A DNA stretch of 41,817 bases, from contig JAAYAN010000058.1 of assembly GCA_012719345.1 (NCBI GenBank), forward strand, positions 1 to 41,817. Reading direction: 5' to 3'. The notes under the pieces are model-generated. The model was not told the origin of the DNA, made no database searches, and saw only the letters and a program-made list of their open reading frames with translations. Below, one piece after another: positions 8,710 through 17,517 of this stretch (the first letter of the stretch is position 1; every line of letters starts with the position of its first letter). This DNA comes from Ignavibacteria bacterium (GTDB taxonomy: Bacteria; Bacteroidota; Ignavibacteria; Ignavibacteriales; Melioribacteraceae). The translations under genes and the position numbers were made by a program.

Positions 8710-9582
8710 TCAAAAGAAATTTCTTAAAATAAGAATCAGTATAAATGCTGTAATAAATGCAGAAATGATAAAAATTGCGGCAATTTTAAGTTTACTGATT
8801 TGTTTTCGTTCAGTTTTGTTTTTTACATTTATTTGTGGTGTTTTCTTTACCTTTTTACTTAAATAAGACTGAGTAACAGCCGGCTTTATTTCGGGTTCTT
8901 TCGGTTTGTAATCTGAGTCTTTGCTGCCTTCTTTAAAGAATTTTTCATACTTCAATGTTCCATCAGAATTATACGATTTATTAACTCCGTTTCTTTTACC
9001 GTCTTTAAATACAATTTCTTCTTTTATTTTTCCATCATCATAAAATATTCTGGTTACACCGTCTTCCCTTCCGTAGTTAAAATTTTTCTCCCCTAGTTTT
9101 TGTCCGTTTTCGTAATAAAATTTCGAAAGACCATGCGGCTGCCCGTTTTTATATTTCCATACGCCTTTTAATTTGCCCGATTTATAAAATGTTTTTGTAA
9201 CTCCTTCAAGTTTTCCGTTAACAATGGATTCATCTTTTCGCAGAATGCCTGTCTGGTAATATGTTCGGGCATAACCTTCACGTATTCCATTAATAAAAGT
9301 CATTTCAGTTTTCAATTCGCCGTTATCATAATAATACTTTGTTTCGCCGTTTTGAACATTGTTGATAAACTCCATCTCAATTTTTATCATTCCGGTATGA
9401 TAAAATATTCTGCAGGGTCCGTGTTTCTTATTCTCTTTATATGATAAGGTTTGAATTAGTTTTCCTTCTTCGTTAAAATATTTAGCCCTGCCGTTAAGCA
9501 GTCCGTCCGAAAGATTTTTTTCGCTGCGGATTCTTCCGTTTTTATAATATGTTCGTATTAATCCCGATTTAACTGTTGCCAT
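8710..9582 (-). CDS. MORN/YwqK-like repeat protein with C-terminal membrane anchor
   Basis: The 290-residue product carries about nine tandem repeats of 22-24 residues over residues 1-215. The pattern is Y-Y-x-N-G-x-[IL]-[KR]-x-E-x-x-[FY]-x-[ND]-G-x-x-x-G, as in MORN_2 and 'YwqK family' proteins. A charged, Pro-containing linker follows (about 216-262), then one hydrophobic helix (about 268-288, IAAIFIISAFITAFILILIL). No signal peptide is present, so the repeats probably stay in the cytoplasm on a tail anchor. YwqK-type proteins are annotated as antitoxins by similarity, but no toxin gene is adjacent, and MORN-like sheets also act as scaffolds. The real role is unknown. It is probably monocistronic, 73 nt from the upstream methyltransferase. 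Confidence 0.7.
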   Translation of the reverse strand: MATVKSGLIRTYYKNGRIRSEKNLSDGLLNGRAKYFNEEGKLIQTLSYKENKKHGPCRIFYHTGMIKIEMEFINNVQNGETKYYYDNGELKTEMTFINGIREGYARTYYQTGILRKDESIVNGKLEGVTKTFYKSGKLKGVWKYKNGQPHGLSKFYYENGQKLGEKNFNYGREDGVTRIFYDDGKIKEEIVFKDGKRNGVNKSYNSDGTLKYEKFFKEGSKDSDYKPKEPEIKPAVTQSYLSKKVKKTPQINVKNKTERKQISKLKIAAIFIISAFITAFILILILRNFF

Positions 9583-9655
9583 ATCACTAAAAACTATATT
9601 TTTTTAAGTAATAATCGTATTTAGATTGTTTTTTTTTAGCAATATGAATTTAGTT

Positions 9656-10603
9656 TTATATTTCCTTTACTTTTAACAAATGAAGACTGTAAAGATTATC
9701 CGGATCAGTCCAAACGCAATTCATTTCAAAATAAGGATAAGTAATATCTTCTATATCAGAAAGATTATACTTGTAAAACCACTGAGTTAAAATTTTCTCA
9801 TTCTTTTCCAGAAAAATCTTATTACCGAAAATGTGAAGGAGCTGATTTGTTTTACTGATCAGATACATTTCAGCGCGGCTCATTTTTTCGTTGTAAAAAA
9901 CAAAATGACCGAATTTTTCTGCATCAAAAATCTGCCCGAATTCCTCATTAAGATAGTTTAAAATATTTTTATTCAACTCTTCTGTTAATCCTTTGTTATC
10001 GTTATATGCACTTTCAATAATTTCTTTATTTTTCTTTAAATCAGCGCCAATCAGTAAAATACCATTCTCTCCGCATGTTTTTGCTATATTTTTTACAAAA
10101 TTTTTTAGCTCTGATGCAGTAAGGGAGCTTATTTTTGAGCTGGGCAAATAAATTATTTTCTGTTCAAATTGATTTTCGGTTTCAGGCATTTCAAATTTTT
10201 CTGTTAAACTTCCTATAACAGGATTTATTTTAATATTAGGATATTCCTGCTTTAAATTTACTGCGGATTCCATCAGTCTTACTTCGGATAAATCTACGGG
10301 AATAAATGCAATTAAATCGGGTATATGATCCAATAATATTCTTGTCCTTGTATAGTCTCCGGAGCTGAATTCAACTAAGACCGAATTTTCCGAGAAAAAT
10401 GACGTTATTTCGTTTATGTGTTCAGTTAATATTTTTACTTCTGCACGGGTAATGTAGTATTCATCTAAAAACGATATTTTTTCTGTAATTTTTCCATCAT
10501 CGCGGTCAATTAAATTATGAGGAAAATATTTATGGACTACTTTAAGACCATGTATTAATTGTGTAAGCAAATCTTCAGCTTCAATCTTTTTAGTACTTAT
10601 CAT
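9656..10603 (-). CDS. EgtD-family SAM-dependent methyltransferase, substrate unknown
   Basis: The 315-residue protein follows the EgtD (L-histidine N-alpha-methyltransferase, Methyltransf_33) pattern. It has LDEYYITRAEVKIL (residues 46-59), the SAM-binding segment LVEFSSGDYTRTRILLD (76-92), FIPVDLSEVRL (100-110), GILLIGADLKKN (181-192), and N-rich LTEELNKNILNYLNEEFG with Asn211. Length matches the family. Known EgtD binds histidine partly through a Glu and Ser in a T-E-x-S motif near the C-terminus; here the corresponding stretch reads TQWFYKY (273-279), with Gln and Phe. No egtB, egtC or egtE lies nearby. A different amino-acid or amine substrate is therefore likely. A strong AAGGAGGAGG site precedes the ATG. 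The call is sure as a family member and unsure as to the reaction. Confidence 0.75.
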   Translation of the reverse strand: MISTKKIEAEDLLTQLIHGLKVVHKYFPHNLIDRDDGKITEKISFLDEYYITRAEVKILTEHINEITSFFSENSVLVEFSSGDYTRTRILLDHIPDLIAFIPVDLSEVRLMESAVNLKQEYPNIKINPVIGSLTEKFEMPETENQFEQKIIYLPSSKISSLTASELKNFVKNIAKTCGENGILLIGADLKKNKEIIESAYNDNKGLTEELNKNILNYLNEEFGQIFDAEKFGHFVFYNEKMSRAEMYLISKTNQLLHIFGNKIFLEKNEKILTQWFYKYNLSDIEDITYPYFEMNCVWTDPDNLYSLHLLKVKEI

Positions 10604-10757
10604 TAAACACCTCCTCCTTGTTTATTTTTTAAAGGTTTATTTTCTTCTCAGCTAATGTTTAAATTTCCGACAAATTGCTTTAATAATCACAACATTAATT
10701 ATTCGGTTGACTTTAAGAAAATAAAAAGTAAATTAAATGCGATAAATAAATTTTAAT

Positions 10758-11165
10758 TTATTTTATTCCCCTGTCTGCAAAAAATTGAGTATACTTTTTA
10801 TCAGTCTTCAGGATATGATTTACCAGCCATTCTTTTAAAAACTGGCTTATTTCAATTGTCAGCGAAAAACTGCCCGAATTTAATTGTTCGTTTAATTCTC
10901 CAACTTTTTTTACAAGCATATCATGTTCTTTTTTATGAATTTCAAAATCGGGATATTTATGAATCTTCATTAAATTTTCTTCATCTCTGAAATGAATTAT
11001 TGTGTATTGTGTAAGTTTTTGAATAATACTGTTAATTATTTCTTTTGCTTTTCCGGATTGTCGTGCTTCAAACAAATCATTAACCATTTGCAGCAATTGT
11101 TTATGCTGGCTATCAATTTTTTCAATTTTTACGCTATAGTTTTCATCCCAATTATAAAGCGGCAT
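10758..11165 (-). CDS. Bacteriohemerythrin (di-iron O2-binding protein)
   Basis: The 135-residue single-domain protein has all seven di-iron ligands of the family: His21 (DSQHKQL), His58 and Glu62 (HFRDEENLM), His77 and His81 (HKKEHD), His117 and Asp122 (HILKTD). The N-terminal W-x-x-x-Y-S-V-x-I start is also typical. Hemerythrins of this kind bind O2 reversibly in a four-helix bundle and serve in oxygen supply, sensing or detoxification in the cytoplasm. It is monocistronic, with 154 nt to the EgtD-like gene downstream. Confidence 0.92.
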   Translation of the reverse strand: MPLYNWDENYSVKIEKIDSQHKQLLQMVNDLFEARQSGKAKEIINSIIQKLTQYTIIHFRDEENLMKIHKYPDFEIHKKEHDMLVKKVGELNEQLNSGSFSLTIEISQFLKEWLVNHILKTDKKYTQFFADRGIK

Positions 11166-11249
11166 ATTTTGTTTCCTTTTTTTTTTGAGTAATAATCGGA
11201 ATTTTAAATTATACTTTTAAGAGGATTTTTTTACTAATTCTTTAATTCA

Positions 11250-11280
11250 AAAAAAAACCCGCACTTAGCGGGATTTTTTT
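11250..11280 (-). terminator. Intrinsic terminator of the ilv-leu-cimA operon
   Basis: The GC stem CCCGC/GCGGG (11258-11262 with 11268-11272) has a 5-nt loop, flanked by A-runs and T-runs on both sides. In the minus orientation it follows the cimA stop (11286) directly, with a long U-run. It is symmetric enough to work in both directions. Confidence 0.85.
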
Positions 11281-11285
11281 TAATT

Positions 11286-12866
11286 TTATTTGAGTTGTTT
11301 TTGCACGTATAGAGATTTGTAAAGTTTAAAATTGATGCTGTCTGTTAATGCCTGAAGCGACGCGTGAATTATGTTTTCGGAAACGCCGACTGTACCCCAC
11401 GTAGAGTTGTTATCACCCGATTCCACAAGAACTCTTACCTTTGCATCAGTTCCTTCTTCTCCGTCAAGAACACGCACTTTGTAATCTACAAGCTGCACTT
11501 CGGCAATTTCAGGATAAAACCGCGATATTGCTTTCCGCAGAGCGTGATCCAATGCGGCAACAGGACCGTTGCCATCTGCGGCGGTATGCTCTATAACATT
11601 TTCAACTTTAACCTTTAAAACAGCTTCAGAATAATCGTTCTTGTTTTCATCGAACATCACATTTACTTTTGCGTAATCAACTGTAAAGAATGGTTTATAA
11701 TCATTCAATTCGCGTCTTAACAAAAGTTCAAATGATGCTTCTGCTCCGTCAAACTGAAATCCTTGGTACTCAAGAGTTTTAAGATACTGAACAAAATTCT
11801 TACTGAATTCTTTTTCATCAGGTAAATCTATACCTAATTCTTTTGCTTTGTAACGGATATTGCTCTGTCCGGAAAGGTCCGATACCAGAACTCGCTGTTC
11901 GTTTCCAACAGTTTTCGGGTCAATATGCTCATACATCCGGCTATCCTTAAGAACCGAACTTACGTGAATGCCTCCTTTATGTGCAAACGCCGATTTCCCA
12001 ACAAAAGGCGATCTTTTGTTTGGAATCAGGTTCATAACTTCATCCACATAATAGGAAAAAGAAGTAAGGTATTTCAAATCAATCAGACTTTTAGTTTCCA
12101 ATTTCATTTTTAAAATTAGATTTGGAATTATCTGAATAAGATTTGCATTTCCGCATCTTTCACCAAGTCCGTTTATTGTTCCCTGAACATGAAACGCACC
12201 GGCCGAAACAGCACTTAAAGAATTTGCTGTTCCAAGTCCTCCGTCGTTATGAGCGTGAATTCCAATAGGAGTGGAAATATGTCTTTTTACATCTGTAACA
12301 ATATTAAATATTTCCTGAGGAAGAGAGCCTCCGTTTGTATCGCATAATGTTATAACATCAGCTCCGGCTTGTTCTGCCGCTTTTAGCATTTTTATTGCAA
12401 ATTCGGAATTGTCTTTATAGCCGTCAAAATAATGCTCGGCGTCAAAAATAACTCTTCTGCCGTAACTCCTTACATATTCAACCGATTTATAAATCAGCTC
12501 TTCATTTTGTTCATCAGTTAATCCGAGGCTTTTTTGCGAATGAAATCTCCAGGTTTTTCCAAAAATAGTTACAGCGGGAGTTTCCGATTTTATAAGCATA
12601 TTAAGATTATGATCTTCCTTAACTTTATCGGGAAACCTTGCTGTTGAACCAAAAGCGCAAACCTGAATATTTTTAAGATCGAGCAGTTTAACTTTCTGAA
12701 AATACTCTTCGTCTTTCGGATTGCTGCCAGGCCATCCTCCTTCAATAACGTCAATTCCAAACTCATCAAGCTTTTGCGTTATAAGAAGTTTATCCTGAAT
12801 TGAAAGATTTACTCCTTCACCCTGCGTTCCGTCTCGTAAAGTTGTATCAAATATTTCAACTGACAT
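11286..12866 (-). CDS. cimA: (R)-citramalate synthase
   Basis: The 526-residue protein condenses pyruvate and acetyl-CoA to (R)-citramalate, the first step of the threonine-independent route to 2-oxobutyrate and isoleucine. DRE-TIM motifs are visible: FDTTLRDGTQGEGV (6-19), HAHND metal ligands (204-208), GLGERCGN, and AFAHKGGIH. A C-terminal LeuA-type regulatory domain follows (about 390-510, ending in the allosteric-fold pattern). The sequence is clearly distinct from LeuA in this operon: it has GTQGEG instead of GEQSPG and HAHND instead of HCHND, which fits the CimA (TIGR00977) branch. It is the last gene of the ilv-leu operon, so its product can be fed directly to LeuC/LeuD and LeuB. An alternative name in old annotations is 2-isopropylmalate/homocitrate synthase family. 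Confidence 0.9.
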   Translation of the reverse strand: MSVEIFDTTLRDGTQGEGVNLSIQDKLLITQKLDEFGIDVIEGGWPGSNPKDEEYFQKVKLLDLKNIQVCAFGSTARFPDKVKEDHNLNMLIKSETPAVTIFGKTWRFHSQKSLGLTDEQNEELIYKSVEYVRSYGRRVIFDAEHYFDGYKDNSEFAIKMLKAAEQAGADVITLCDTNGGSLPQEIFNIVTDVKRHISTPIGIHAHNDGGLGTANSLSAVSAGAFHVQGTINGLGERCGNANLIQIIPNLILKMKLETKSLIDLKYLTSFSYYVDEVMNLIPNKRSPFVGKSAFAHKGGIHVSSVLKDSRMYEHIDPKTVGNEQRVLVSDLSGQSNIRYKAKELGIDLPDEKEFSKNFVQYLKTLEYQGFQFDGAEASFELLLRRELNDYKPFFTVDYAKVNVMFDENKNDYSEAVLKVKVENVIEHTAADGNGPVAALDHALRKAISRFYPEIAEVQLVDYKVRVLDGEEGTDAKVRVLVESGDNNSTWGTVGVSENIIHASLQALTDSINFKLYKSLYVQKQLK

Positions 12867-12898
12867 ATTAAACCTTATTAATCCTTTTCTAAAGAATT

Positions 12899-13459
12899 TT
12901 ATGCAATCATTGAATTTTTACGGGCATATTCAAATATTCCTCCCGCTTCAACAATAGGAAGAACATCACCAAGAGGTTTTAATTCGTAAGTTTTGCCGTC
13001 CGATAAATTACTTAAAGTATTTTCTTTAAGATTTATTTCAAGATTGTCGCCTGTTTTAATTTTATCATTCATTTTTCCAAATGATTCGTATGGAACAACA
13101 AATCCCCCGTCAACCGAGTTCCGGTAAAAAATTCTTGCATACGATTCTGCAATTATTACTTTTGCCCCTGCTACCTGCAATGCAAATGGAGCATGCTCGC
13201 GGGATGAACCGCAGCCGAAGTTAGATCCTCCGATAATAATCTGAAATTCAGATTCGCAGTTATCTCCTTTAACAAAAGGAATATTTCCGCCTGGCAGACC
13301 TGATTGCGGCAAAGGGACTGCAGATAATGCATAATGTCCGTATTTTTTCTTTTCTTCCGGATCAGTTAAACTGTATACAAGATGTTCTGCAGGAATTATC
13401 TGATCGGTATCGATATTATTTCCTAAAACAAACGCTTTTCCTTTAATTATATTTTCCAT
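12899..13459 (-). CDS. leuD: 3-isopropylmalate dehydratase small subunit
   Basis: ATG 13459 is chosen, with AGAGAG upstream, giving 186 residues; the frame also opens at 13486 but that would overlap leuC. The product starts IIKGKAFVLGNNIDTDQIIPAEHLVY and contains the swivelling-domain motif FGCGSSREHAPFAL, diagnostic of LeuD. With LeuC it isomerises 2-isopropylmalate to 3-isopropylmalate. By the same chemistry it converts citramalate to 3-methylmalate for isoleucine. It is 16 nt downstream of leuC. Confidence 0.95.
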   Translation of the reverse strand: MENIIKGKAFVLGNNIDTDQIIPAEHLVYSLTDPEEKKKYGHYALSAVPLPQSGLPGGNIPFVKGDNCESEFQIIIGGSNFGCGSSREHAPFALQVAGAKVIIAESYARIFYRNSVDGGFVVPYESFGKMNDKIKTGDNLEINLKENTLSNLSDGKTYELKPLGDVLPIVEAGGIFEYARKNSMIA

Positions 13460-13475
13460 TTTAATCTCTCTTATT

Positions 13476-14771
13476 TTACAAAACATCTCGTGGATCGGTA
13501 ATTACGCCTGTAAGCGCCGAAGAAGCTACTGTTAAAGGTGATGCCAAATAGACTTCCGATTTCTTGCTTCCCATTCTGCCAGGAAAATTTCTATTTGTTG
13601 TAGAAATTACAACGTCTTTGTCAACTGATCTGCCGAAAGTATCGGAAGGTCCGCCAAGACAAGCGGCGCAAGATGATTCGCCTATTTCACAGCCGGCATT
13701 TTTGAATATTTCTTTCAGGGAAATTCCGTTTATTGTTTCTTCTTCCATTTGTTTAGCAACAGCAGTACTTCCCGGAACAATAAATGTAGGCACTTTTACT
13801 TCTTTTCCTAAAAGCAGTTTTGCTGCAAATCTGAAATCGGTAATTTTACCTCCTGTACAGGAACCAATATAGCATTTGGTAAGTTTTGTTCCTTCAACAC
13901 TTCTAACAGTTCCTCTGTTATCGGGACTGTGCGGTTTGGCTACAACAGGTTCGAGTTTGGTAACATCATAAACATATTTGCTTTGATATTTTGCATCTTC
14001 GTCGCTTCGGTAAATTTCGTAAGGGGCGTTAGTTCTTTCTTTAACAAAAGCTTCAGTCTTTGCATCCGCTTCAATAATTCCGTTCATACCGCCGCATTCA
14101 ATAGCCATATTTGTTAATGTCATTCTTTCGTACATTTCCAAATCAAAAACCGCTTCGCCGTCAAATTCCATTGCCCGGTAAGTGGCTCCGTCTGTTGTAA
14201 TATCGCCTAAAATCTGCAAGATTAAATCTTTTGCAGTCAGATATTCGGGCAGTTTTCCGTTAAAAGTAAATTTCATCGATTCAGGTACTTTTTCCCAAAT
14301 TTTTCCTGTTCCAAGAATAAATGCCGCATCAGTATTTCCTACACCTGTAGAAAACATACCGAATGCGCCTGAAGTACAAGTGTGAGAATCAGTTCCGAAA
14401 AGTACTTTTCCGGGAAGATTATAACCTTCCTCGGCAAGAGCAATGTGGCATACTCCTTTATATCTTGGAGTTCCTACATCGTAATAATTCGGCAAATCGT
14501 AATCGGCTGCAAACTGACGAAGTATTTCAACATTACGGTTAGCATATTTATCTGCTGTAAATATGTAGTGATCGGGAAAGATAACAAGTTTATTCTTATC
14601 CCAGACTTTTGCCTCTTTTCCAAATTCATTTTTCCATATTTGAATTGTAGGCGGTCCGCAAACATCGTGCGTCATCAACACATCCACGTTCAGCCAGATA
14701 TTTTCACCGGGAGATACTCTGTCCCTGCCGCTGGCATTAGCTAATATTTTTTCTGTTATTGTCATTCCCAT
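13476..14771 (-). CDS. leuC: 3-isopropylmalate dehydratase large subunit
   Basis: The 431-residue aconitase-fold subunit is of the shorter LeuC2/homoaconitase-like type. Three cysteines that hold the [4Fe-4S] cluster are visible: Cys305 (YIGSCTGG) and Cys368/Cys371 (SSCAACLGG). Other family motifs are FGTDSHTCTSGAFG and the NRNFPGRMG end. The first ATG (14771) has an AAGGAA site 8 nt upstream; a second ATG lies two codons later. It works with LeuD, encoded next, and probably serves both the leucine and the citramalate-isoleucine routes. The gene sits 12 nt after leuA. Confidence 0.95.
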   Translation of the reverse strand: MGMTITEKILANASGRDRVSPGENIWLNVDVLMTHDVCGPPTIQIWKNEFGKEAKVWDKNKLVIFPDHYIFTADKYANRNVEILRQFAADYDLPNYYDVGTPRYKGVCHIALAEEGYNLPGKVLFGTDSHTCTSGAFGMFSTGVGNTDAAFILGTGKIWEKVPESMKFTFNGKLPEYLTAKDLILQILGDITTDGATYRAMEFDGEAVFDLEMYERMTLTNMAIECGGMNGIIEADAKTEAFVKERTNAPYEIYRSDEDAKYQSKYVYDVTKLEPVVAKPHSPDNRGTVRSVEGTKLTKCYIGSCTGGKITDFRFAAKLLLGKEVKVPTFIVPGSTAVAKQMEEETINGISLKEIFKNAGCEIGESSCAACLGGPSDTFGRSVDKDVVISTTNRNFPGRMGSKKSEVYLASPLTVASSALTGVITDPRDVL

Positions 14772-14783
14772 TTTATAATTTCC

Positions 14784-16367
14784 TTAAATTGCGTCTATCT
14801 TTGCTTTTTCGTGATTATTTATTTCATTTGTTTTCTGAAACTTAATCAGATAATTTATTGCCTGTAAAAATGCTTTACCGCTGGCTTCAATTATATCAGT
14901 TGAAACACCTCTTCCGGTAAATGACTTTTCTCCGCTTCGTATACGAACCAGAGCTTCACCCATTGCCTGTCTGCCAGAAGTAACAGAACGCACCTGATAT
15001 GATTCAACATTTGATTTGATATCGAGAGCTCTTTCTATTGCATTGAATAAAGCATCAACAGGACCGTCTCCGGTTGCCGATTCCATCAAAGATTCCTCTC
15101 CTGCAGTTATTTTAACAGTAGCAGTTGGAATAGCACTTGTTCCTGCACTTACCTGAATGTTGCTAAGTTCATAAAAATCGCTTTCTTTGTTTATCTCATC
15201 GCCCATTAAGGTTCGTAAGTCGTCATCAAATACTTCTTTTTTCTTATCGGCAAGTTCGGTAAACATCTTATAAACTCTGTCAAGTTCATCTCCGGTTAAT
15301 TTATAACCTAATTCATCAAGACGGGCTTTTAAACCATGTCTTCCCGAATGTCTGCCTAAAACTATTTTTGTTTTTCTAACGCCTACGGTTTCAGGGGTCA
15401 TAATTTCGTATGTATTTCTGTTTTTAAGCATACCGTCCTGATGAATTCCCGATTCGTGGGCAAAAGCATTTTCGCCTACAATAGCTTTATTTGGCTGAAC
15501 AATCATTCCGGTAAACCCCGAAACCATACGGCTTGTGTTATAAATTTCTTCGGTTTTAATATTTGTATAATAACTGAAATAATCTTTACGCACTTTTAAA
15601 GCCATAACAATTTCTTCGAGTGATGCATTTCCGGCACGTTCGCCTATTCCATTAATTGTGCATTCAACCTGTCTTGCTCCGTTTTCAATTGCTGAAATTG
15701 AATTAGCTACACCAAGCCCTAAATCGTTATGACAATGCACGCTTATAATGGCCTTATCAATATTGCTTACTCTTTTTCTTAATTCGGCAATCATATTCCC
15801 AAATTCACTGGGTAAAGTATACCCTGTTGTATCGGGAATATTAATTGTAAGAGCACCAGCAGATATTGCTGCTTCAACTACCTCTGCAAGATAACCGATT
15901 TCAGTTCTTCCGGCATCTTCTGCAGAAAATTCAATATCGTTGCAGAATGTTTTTGCATAAGCTACTGCATCGTAACTCATCTGAACAACGGTTTTACGTT
16001 TTTCCTGAAGCGTTTTTCCGTATTTGTCTTCTCCGAATTTTCCTAATATGTGAAAGTCTGAAGTGCTTGCGAAAGTGTGAATTCTTGGTTTTGCAGAATG
16101 TTTGATTGCATCGTAGGCCGTTTTTATATCAATTTCTTTAGCCCGGGCTAAAGCTGCCACTGTCATTCCAACTTCTCCTGCCACTCGTTCAACAGCTTCA
16201 AACTGTGTAGGAGAAGAAACCGGAAATCCGGCTTCAATAATATCCACGCCTAATCTTTCAAGCTGACGTGCTATTTCTACTTTTTCATAAACATTTAAAG
16301 ATGCGCCCGGAGATTGTTCCCCGTCTCTTAAAGTTGTATCGAAAACAAATATTCTGTTATCTGACAT
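14784..16367 (-). CDS. leuA: 2-isopropylmalate synthase
   Basis: The 527-residue protein condenses acetyl-CoA with 2-oxoisovalerate, the first committed step to leucine. Motifs: FDTTLRDGEQSPGASL (9-24), substrate and metal residues HCHNDLGLG (211-219), GIGERAGNASLEE, and AFAHESGIHQDG. The C-terminal leucine-binding regulatory domain (about 395-510) contains TGDGPVDA and GRGVSTDIIEASG. It is expected to be feedback-inhibited by leucine. Normal length for the family. It follows leuB in the operon with an AAGGAA site. The tail of about 15 residues (NEINNHEKAK) is polar and not conserved. Confidence 0.95.
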   Translation of the reverse strand: MSDNRIFVFDTTLRDGEQSPGASLNVYEKVEIARQLERLGVDIIEAGFPVSSPTQFEAVERVAGEVGMTVAALARAKEIDIKTAYDAIKHSAKPRIHTFASTSDFHILGKFGEDKYGKTLQEKRKTVVQMSYDAVAYAKTFCNDIEFSAEDAGRTEIGYLAEVVEAAISAGALTINIPDTTGYTLPSEFGNMIAELRKRVSNIDKAIISVHCHNDLGLGVANSISAIENGARQVECTINGIGERAGNASLEEIVMALKVRKDYFSYYTNIKTEEIYNTSRMVSGFTGMIVQPNKAIVGENAFAHESGIHQDGMLKNRNTYEIMTPETVGVRKTKIVLGRHSGRHGLKARLDELGYKLTGDELDRVYKMFTELADKKKEVFDDDLRTLMGDEINKESDFYELSNIQVSAGTSAIPTATVKITAGEESLMESATGDGPVDALFNAIERALDIKSNVESYQVRSVTSGRQAMGEALVRIRSGEKSFTGRGVSTDIIEASGKAFLQAINYLIKFQKTNEINNHEKAKIDAI

Positions 16368-16406
16368 TTTTTTAGTTCCTTATTTTAACCTGTGAATAAA
16401 TTATTC

Positions 16407-17507
16407 TCACAGGGTGAACACTCCAAGTCCCTGTTCGTGATAAATTTCATCAAAGCTTTTAATTATTTCTACAGTCATTTTTTCTGTAGAAATTTCTTTA
16501 CCGCCTTCAGTCATAATATCTTTTGTGCGGTATCCAGCTTTAAGTGTTCTTTCAATTGCCTGATAAATTATTTCGGCAGCTTTAGGAACTTGTAGAGTAT
16601 GTTCAAATAACATTGCCACCGATGCAATAGTTGCTATCGGGTTAGCTATGCCTTTACCGGCAATGTCGGGAGCGCTGCCATGTACCGGTTCGTATAAAGC
16701 GTATTTCGAACCAAGACTTGCAGAAGGCAGCATTCCAAGACTTCCGGTAATCATTCCGGCAATGTCACTCAAAATATCTCCAAAAAGATTAGATGTAACA
16801 ATAATATCAAATTGTTTAGGATTACGGACAATCTGCATTGCTGCATTGTCTACATACATATCAATTAATTCAACGTCCTCGAAATCCTTATGAACTTCGT
16901 GAACTATTTTTCTCCAAAATTGCGAAACTTCAAGTACATTTGCTTTATCAATTGAATGTACTTTTCCGGCTCTGTTACGCGCTGTTTCAAAAGCTTTACG
17001 CGCAATCCGCTCAACTTCTTCTTTATAATAAATCATTGTGTTAAAACCTTTTTCTTCGTCATATCCGCGGGGCGTTCCAAAATAAATTCCGCCTGTAAGT
17101 TCCCGGAAGACAATAAAATCAGTTCCTTCCACAACTTCTCGCTTTAGAGATGATGCGTCGGCAAATGCACTGTAAATTTTTGCAGGACGTATGTTTGCCC
17201 AAAGTCCCAGAGATTTTCTCAGTTGAAGAAGAGCAGCTTCGGGTTTAAGATTATGTTCAAGGTTTTCCCATTTATATCCGCCAACAGCGCCAAGGATAAC
17301 TGCATCCGAATCTAAGCATGTTTTTAATGTATCCTCTGTTAACGGAGTTCCGAATTCCTCGTATGATGCTCCGCCTATGAGTTTTTCATTATACTTAATT
17401 TCTATTTTAAATTTTTCGGCAACAGTATTTAATACTTTTACGCCGGCTTTAACAACCTCCGGGCCAATGCCATCGCCCGGAAGTAATGTAATTTTATAAG
17501 ATACCAA
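16407..17507 (-). CDS. leuB: 3-isopropylmalate dehydrogenase
   Basis: The start is TTG at 17507: an AAGAGG site lies 7-8 nt upstream, the residues after it (SYKITLLPGDGIGPEV) are the normal N-terminus, and no ATG lies near. The 366-residue enzyme oxidises and decarboxylates 3-isopropylmalate with NAD+. It shows LRKSLGLWANIRPAK (substrate arginines), RELTGGIYFG, the metal-binding Asp region NLFGDILSDIAGM, and the NAD-binding EPVHGSAPDIAGKGIANP. It may also act on erythro-3-methylmalate in the citramalate route. It is 11 nt after ilvC. Confidence 0.95.
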   Translation of the reverse strand: MVSYKITLLPGDGIGPEVVKAGVKVLNTVAEKFKIEIKYNEKLIGGASYEEFGTPLTEDTLKTCLDSDAVILGAVGGYKWENLEHNLKPEAALLQLRKSLGLWANIRPAKIYSAFADASSLKREVVEGTDFIVFRELTGGIYFGTPRGYDEEKGFNTMIYYKEEVERIARKAFETARNRAGKVHSIDKANVLEVSQFWRKIVHEVHKDFEDVELIDMYVDNAAMQIVRNPKQFDIIVTSNLFGDILSDIAGMITGSLGMLPSASLGSKYALYEPVHGSAPDIAGKGIANPIATIASVAMLFEHTLQVPKAAEIIYQAIERTLKAGYRTKDIMTEGGKEISTEKMTVEIIKSFDEIYHEQGLGVFTL

Positions 17508-17517
17508 TTTATTCCTC

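Noticed and set aside
8930-9582. Regular repeats considered as a CRISPR or DNA repeat array
   Set aside because: The repeats are coding, degenerate at the DNA level and follow a protein repeat of 22-24 residues; no spacers.
12899-13486. leuD start at 13486
   Set aside because: It would overlap leuC by 11 nt and add residues unlike the LeuD N-terminus; ATG 13459 has an AGAGAG site.
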